Source of the DNA: an uncultured Acidimicrobiia bacterium
Lineage (GTDB): Bacteria; Actinomycetota; Acidimicrobiia; Spongiisociales; Spongiisociaceae
NCBI GenBank assembly: GCA_958295745.1
Contig: OY282370.1
Span: forward strand, 372,001-436,000
DNA: 64,000 nt
Direction of reading: 5' to 3'
Below the pieces are notes generated by a model that saw only the letters and a program-made list of their open reading frames with translations, was not told where the DNA came from and did no database searches. Shown piece after piece: positions 60,205 to 64,000 of the stretch. The translations under genes were made by a program, and so were the position numbers. Every line of letters begins with the position of its first letter. Position 1 is the first letter of the stretch.

Positions 60205-60262
60205 ATCTTTCTGGAATCGCGTGCCCTTGGGCGCGACGATCGGGCGAGAGGAAGGAAATCCG

Positions 60263-62062
60263 ATGAAGAGACTTAGAGGCGCCATCGTGTTGATGGCGGC
60301 CCTGGCATTGCTGGCTACGGCCTGCGGCGGCGACACTACCACCACGGATACTGCGGCCGAGGCTGAGGCCCGGGCGGAAGCGCAGCGCCAATCCGCCGCC
60401 GCAGCCGAAGCCGAAGCCATGGCCGCCGAGGCCCAAGCGGAAGCAGATGCCGCCGCCGCCGATGCGGCTGCGGCCATGGCGGACCTGGAAGAAGCCCAAG
60501 CCGCGCTGGAAGCCACCATGGCTGCTGCGGAGGCCGGCGACGCCGAGGCCCAGGCTGCCTTGGAGGCGGCTGAGGCAAAGGCCGCGGAAGCTTCTGATAT
60601 GGCGGCCGAGGCCGAAGCTATGGCAGAGGCCGCCGCCGCCGATGCCGAGCAAGCCCAAATGGAACTGGAGATGGCCTCGATGGTGGAGGCGCCCGAGATC
60701 CGGGCCGCCGAGGTGGCGATGGGTATCTACCCCTGTTGCGCCGACCTCGCCTACTGGCAGATTCCGATCGAGCTGGGATGGTGGGATGAGCTGAACATCA
60801 CCATCACCCCCAATTCGCCCACCTATCACTACTTCACCGCTTCCCAGGAAATCGTTCCCTGGCTGCAACGCGGTGACGGCGACGTGGCCCAGGCCTGGGT
60901 GCCGGGATCCTTCGGGACTCTGGAGACCTTCGGCCAGACCCTCCCGCCCATCCACTTCGCGGACATCTACGTCGGCTACGCCATTCTGGTGGACCCCACC
61001 AGCGACGCCAAGACGGCTCTGGAGTTCATGGAGGAAGGGATGAGCTTCTCCGAAGCAGCCACCGCGGCAGTCCAGCAGCTGGTGGGCAAGGAAGTTCACA
61101 TCCCGCCGCACAGCACCACCCAGGCCCAGTACTCGGACGCCTTCTTCGCCTACCTGCCCCAGTGGTGGGAAGATGTCCAAGAGGACATTCCGGCTCTGGA
61201 CGGTGAAGGAAACCCGCTGGTGTTGCTCGGCAGGGACGGAACCCCCGTCTTGGACGACGACGGCAACACGCAGCCCATCCGCATCACCACCAACGACTGG
61301 CGCAACTACTCCACACCGGTGTATGTCGACGACCCGACCATCGTGCAGCTCTCTGCTGTTGCCGGGCGGATCGAGTTCGCCATGCCCTACGGCGCCCCGA
61401 CGCTGGTGCAGATGATGCGCAACGGTTGGGACCCGCTGATCAACTTCGCGATGATGTACGAGTACGACGCGGCTTCCCAGCAGACCGCCATCGCGTCCGC
61501 CACGGTCGGCGGAACCGGCCTGTTGGCTCGCCGCGAGTGGGTCGAGGAGAACAAGGACCTGACCTATCGGATCATCTCCGTGGCCAACCGCATCTTCGCC
61601 CAACTCGAGGATCCCGATACCCAGTATGAGCTTTGGGAGATCGAGGCCAACCTCATCAACGAGAAGCGCCAGCTGGAGATGGAGCCCGAGGACATCGGGA
61701 TCATCTGGGACACCATCGACCCGTCCTTCAACTGGGAAGACCAGGAAGCCCTGTGGGACCTGAGCATGCCCAGCTACCACCCGGAGACGGTGTTCAGGAC
61801 CCAGATCGAGAAGCTGAAAGCGGGCGGAGTCCTGTCTGCGAACTACGACACGCAGGCGGGCTTGGAAGAGTTCTTGCTGGCCCAGGAGCTCTACTACGAC
61901 CTCAAGGGCATGCAGGAGCGCTCCGACGACCTCTTCGCGAGGGCTTCGGGCATGGATCTCTCCGAGAGCCAGCAGTCCCTGGTCGACCAGGCGCAGGTCT
62001 TCTACGACCGCTACAACTTCTACGACTCCCTCCGCTTCCTCGAGGCGGCCCTGATCGGATAG
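60263..62062 (+). CDS. ABC substrate-binding lipoprotein with coiled-coil stalk (third, NitT/TauT-associated)
   Basis: 599 residues from the ATG with AGGAAGG upstream. Lipobox LLATAC (Cys21). Residues ~31-143 are an Ala/Glu-rich coiled coil with one GDA break at ~92-94. The ligand domain starts EVAMGIYPCCADLAYWQIPI and continues with VPWLQRGDGDVAQAWVPGSF and YVGYAILVDPTSDAKT; it is not SBP_bac_5 and resembles periplasmic binding proteins of the NMT1/OpuAC groups. The following permease and ATPase are of NitT/TauT type. Ligand unknown. Confidence 0.87.
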   Translation: MKRLRGAIVLMAALALLATACGGDTTTTDTAAEAEARAEAQRQSAAAAEAEAMAAEAQAEADAAAADAAAAMADLEEAQAALEATMAAAEAGDAEAQAALEAAEAKAAEASDMAAEAEAMAEAAAADAEQAQMELEMASMVEAPEIRAAEVAMGIYPCCADLAYWQIPIELGWWDELNITITPNSPTYHYFTASQEIVPWLQRGDGDVAQAWVPGSFGTLETFGQTLPPIHFADIYVGYAILVDPTSDAKTALEFMEEGMSFSEAATAAVQQLVGKEVHIPPHSTTQAQYSDAFFAYLPQWWEDVQEDIPALDGEGNPLVLLGRDGTPVLDDDGNTQPIRITTNDWRNYSTPVYVDDPTIVQLSAVAGRIEFAMPYGAPTLVQMMRNGWDPLINFAMMYEYDAASQQTAIASATVGGTGLLARREWVEENKDLTYRIISVANRIFAQLEDPDTQYELWEIEANLINEKRQLEMEPEDIGIIWDTIDPSFNWEDQEALWDLSMPSYHPETVFRTQIEKLKAGGVLSANYDTQAGLEEFLLAQELYYDLKGMQERSDDLFARASGMDLSESQQSLVDQAQVFYDRYNFYDSLRFLEAALIG

Positions 62063-62105
62063 TTCCCAAACGGCGATTCGTCCGAACAGACAGAGAAACC
62101 AGCCG

Positions 62106-62139
62106 ACGCGGGGTCGGACCCAAAAGTCCGACCCCGCGT
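62106..62139 (+). terminator. 14 bp hairpin after the third stalked binding protein
   Basis: ACGCGGGGTCGGAC (62106-62119) and GTCCGACCCCGCGT (62126-62139) are perfectly complementary with a 6 nt loop and a short T run after it. It lies 44 bp after the stop and ahead of the permease gene, so it is a strong intrinsic or partial terminator. Confidence 0.85.
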
Positions 62140-62188
62140 TTGGCTGACAGAAATGGATAGCAACCACACGCAAGGAAACTGATATCCG

Positions 62189-63115
62189 GTGACCATGACC
62201 ACGACCGATGTCCTCGATGTGAGGGCAAAGGCCAGACGAGACAAGCGAAAGCGCCAGAGCCTCTTCATCCTATATCTGACCTTGGGAATAGCGATCTTTC
62301 TGGGAGTTTGGCAGGTGCTCTCTGTGTGGTTTCCTTTGTATTTTCCTTCGCCCCTAGGCGCCGTCCGCCACTTCACGGACAACTTGATGACCAGCGAGTG
62401 GACAAGGAGATGGTTCGCCCATGCCAATGCTTGTCCTGCTTTGATAGGGTCCGGCGCGGATATTCCGCCTTACTGCTCCGGGTACGTCCTACATCTGTTG
62501 GTGACTACCCGCAACATTCTGATCGGTGCCGCTCTGGGGACTATCTTGGGCTTGGCGGCCGGGCTGGGCAGCCTGGTATTCCCCAAGATCGCCGAGGTGT
62601 TCACCCCGGTGGCCTCCTTCTTTGGCACCGCCCCGATCTTCATCGCCGCCCCATTCTTCGTGATCTGGTTCGGGGTAGACGTTGCCCTCTTGACCACCGT
62701 CGGGCTGATCACCTTCTACACCACCCTTCTCATGTATTTCTTCAGCCGTCGGGCGGCGGAGAACATACCGGTGGGAATCATCGAGTCGGCGCTCACCCTG
62801 GGAGGAACTCCCCGCTCTATTTTCCGCTGGGTGTATATGCCGGGAACCGTACCCGAGATCGCCGGGGGTTTTCGGATCGCCCTGGCCGGAGCTTGGGGAC
62901 TGGGTGTGTTGGTGGAAGTATTGGGAATCCAAAGAGGAGGAGGATTCCTGATCGCAATGTGGAGATTCGGCGTGGGTCTCGTCGAGTGGCCGGCGGCGGT
63001 GGTCGCTCTGATCACATTCTTTGGCGTGCTGGCCGTGATCGTCGACGGCATACTGGTGGTGGGGATCCGTTTTCTCACCAGGTGGGCCGAGTCCGGTCGC
63101 CGGCTGGGGCTATAA
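62189..63115 (+). CDS. ABC transporter permease (NitT/TauT type)
   Basis: 308 residues from GTG 62189 (AAGGAA 11 nt upstream); ATG 62195 is the alternative. Hydrophilic start rich in Arg/Lys, first helix ~28-50, a loop of ~45 residues with HANACPALIGSGADIPPYCSG that is longer than usual and holds two cysteines, then the BPD_transp_1 core with ESALTLGGTPRSIFRWVYMPG as EAA loop. It works with the next gene and the stalked binding protein. Confidence 0.9.
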   Translation: MTMTTTDVLDVRAKARRDKRKRQSLFILYLTLGIAIFLGVWQVLSVWFPLYFPSPLGAVRHFTDNLMTSEWTRRWFAHANACPALIGSGADIPPYCSGYVLHLLVTTRNILIGAALGTILGLAAGLGSLVFPKIAEVFTPVASFFGTAPIFIAAPFFVIWFGVDVALLTTVGLITFYTTLLMYFFSRRAAENIPVGIIESALTLGGTPRSIFRWVYMPGTVPEIAGGFRIALAGAWGLGVLVEVLGIQRGGGFLIAMWRFGVGLVEWPAAVVALITFFGVLAVIVDGILVVGIRFLTRWAESGRRLGL

Positions 63116-63127
63116 GCAAGGAGAGCT

Positions 63128-63904
63128 ATGTCAAAAATAGTCAGTTTCGAGGATCTGTGGTGCGTGTTCGAACACCGTTCCGGCCAACTGGTGAACGCCC
63201 TCCAGAATGTGAATTTCCAGGTCAAGAGCGGCGAATTCGTGTGTGTGGTGGGGCGGTCCGGGCACGGCAAGACCACCCTGCTCCGGGTGCTGGCCGGCCT
63301 GCAGCCTCCTACCGCCGGTCGGGTGAGGCTGGGAGACGAGGTGGCCACCGGTCCTGGCGCCGATCGGGCGATGGTTTTCCAGCAGGACACGGTGTTTCCC
63401 TGGTTGCACGTCCGCGAGAATATCGAATTCGGCCTCCGGGCCGGCAAAACACCGCGTGAGGATCGGGAGAGGATCACCCAGCATTGGCTGGCCGCGGTGG
63501 GGCTTGAGGATTTCGCCGACTCTTGGCCGCGGGAACTCTCGGGAGGAATGCGCAAGCGGGTGGCGCTGGCGTCGGCGATGGCGGTGGGATCCGATGTCGT
63601 CCTGATGGATGAGCCCTTTGGATCGCTCGACTACTTCACACGCCGCAACCTGCACGATGTTCTCCTCGACCTATGGCGCGAAACCCAAAAGACCATCTTC
63701 TTCGTCACCCACGATATCGAAGAGGCTTTGATCCTGGCCGACCGAGTTATCCTCTTGGCCGAAGGGAAGCTGGTGGACGACATCCCGGTCACGCTCCCCC
63801 GCCCTCGCGACGAAGACGTGCGGGCCAGCGAAAAAGCGGTAAACATCACCAAGGTGATCCTGGCTCATCTGGGCATCACCGAAGAGGAAGCGACAAGGGC
63901 TTGA
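63128..63904 (+). CDS. ABC transporter ATP-binding protein (NitT/TauT type)
   Basis: 258 residues, ATG with AAGGAGAG. Walker A GRSGHGKTT, MVFQQDTVFPWLHVREN, signature LSGGMRKR, Walker B VVLMDEPFGSLD and the H-loop VTHDIEEALIL. The FPWLHV context is that of TauB/SsuB ATPases. Completes the third importer. Confidence 0.93.
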   Translation: MSKIVSFEDLWCVFEHRSGQLVNALQNVNFQVKSGEFVCVVGRSGHGKTTLLRVLAGLQPPTAGRVRLGDEVATGPGADRAMVFQQDTVFPWLHVRENIEFGLRAGKTPREDRERITQHWLAAVGLEDFADSWPRELSGGMRKRVALASAMAVGSDVVLMDEPFGSLDYFTRRNLHDVLLDLWRETQKTIFFVTHDIEEALILADRVILLAEGKLVDDIPVTLPRPRDEDVRASEKAVNITKVILAHLGITEEEATRA

Positions 63905-63909
63905 ACGGT

Positions 63910-64000
63910 ATGCGTCTCCTCCGCATCCTTTTCTGGATAGGGTGGGTTGTCTGGTTATTCGTAGCACCGGTGTTGCTTATACAGTTGTCAAGCAGCTCCT
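63910..64000 (+). CDS. Start of a membrane protein, cut by window edge
   Basis: From an ATG 5 bp after the ATPase stop the frame is open to the edge: MRLLRILFWIGWVVWLFVAP and a further hydrophobic stretch (VLLIQLSSSS). One hydrophobic helix preceded by Arg residues. It may be a further permease or a small membrane protein of this operon; too short to name. Confidence 0.5.
   Translation, partial: MRLLRILFWIGWVVWLFVAPVLLIQLSSSS

Noticed and set aside
1-64000. tRNA, rRNA, origin or phage attachment sites
   Set aside because: No tRNA-like cloverleaf, rRNA segment, DnaA-box cluster or integrase gene was recognised on either strand.

Overview
The window is a GC-rich chromosomal segment of a catabolically versatile, probably free-living or host-associated actinobacterium. 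The actinobacterial-type SerC, leaderless-looking promoters, frequent GTG and TTG starts and Thr- or Ala-rich lipoprotein linkers all fit this. An Acidimicrobiia-like affiliation is my inference, not proven. I see no rRNA, tRNA, CRISPR array, intact insertion sequence or phage module.

Layout. 1-10.9 kb holds amino-acid metabolism: a CoxG fragment, serC, an aspartate-type aminotransferase, a hydroxyacyl-CoA dehydrogenase-like protein, a DapA-family lyase, an FAD/2Fe-2S dehydrogenase, a split glycine decarboxylase (gcvPB, gcvPA) and an AcoX-like NAD kinase. 11-19.4 kb has a DAO-family oxidase, a two-subunit CoA-transferase, an SDR, a PPK2 and a histone-deacetylase-like amidohydrolase, interrupted by AT-rich accessory genes (DUF262/HNH, DUF1828). 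19.4-24.6 kb is an NMT1-type ABC transporter with a nitrilase-like protein and a TRZ/ATZ-type deaminase. 24.6-29.6 kb has MscS, a class II aldolase fused to a class III aminotransferase, a DUF5591-like protein and a DUF1989 protein. 29.8-36 kb has a large lipoprotein hydrolase and a ring-opening catabolic operon: an enamidase-like protein, DUF1185, an isochorismatase-like hydrolase and a hydantoinase-like protein. 36-42.6 kb has an AlbA_2/COG2865 regulator-like gene between two near-palindromic 72-73 bp elements, a deaminase, DUF2165, a phosphotriesterase-like lactonase, a TIM-barrel isomerase and a ScyD-like lipoprotein. 42.7-63.9 kb contains three ABC importers with associated SDR, cupin and ceramidase-like genes, again interrupted by defence or toxin-antitoxin relics.

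Two themes stand out. First, all three Dpp- or TauT-like binding proteins in 42.7-62 kb carry a roughly 100-125 residue Ala/Glu/Gln coiled-coil stalk between the lipid-anchored Cys and the ligand-binding domain, with a Gly-Asp break in the middle, and each gene is followed by a strong hairpin before the permease or ATPase genes. Second, small defence-type genes (RHH antitoxin, DUF262-HNH, DUF1828, Abi_C, MNT) sit alone between metabolic operon genes. In two cases the transporter gene next to the cargo has a second copy of its 3' end on the far side of the cargo (dppC around Abi_C, dppD around MNT), which looks like an insertion mechanism using 3' ends of protein genes. Several of these islets retain only the antitoxin half of a pair.

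Most operons are tightly packed with ATGA, GTGA or TTGA stop-start overlaps, which I used to choose starts.
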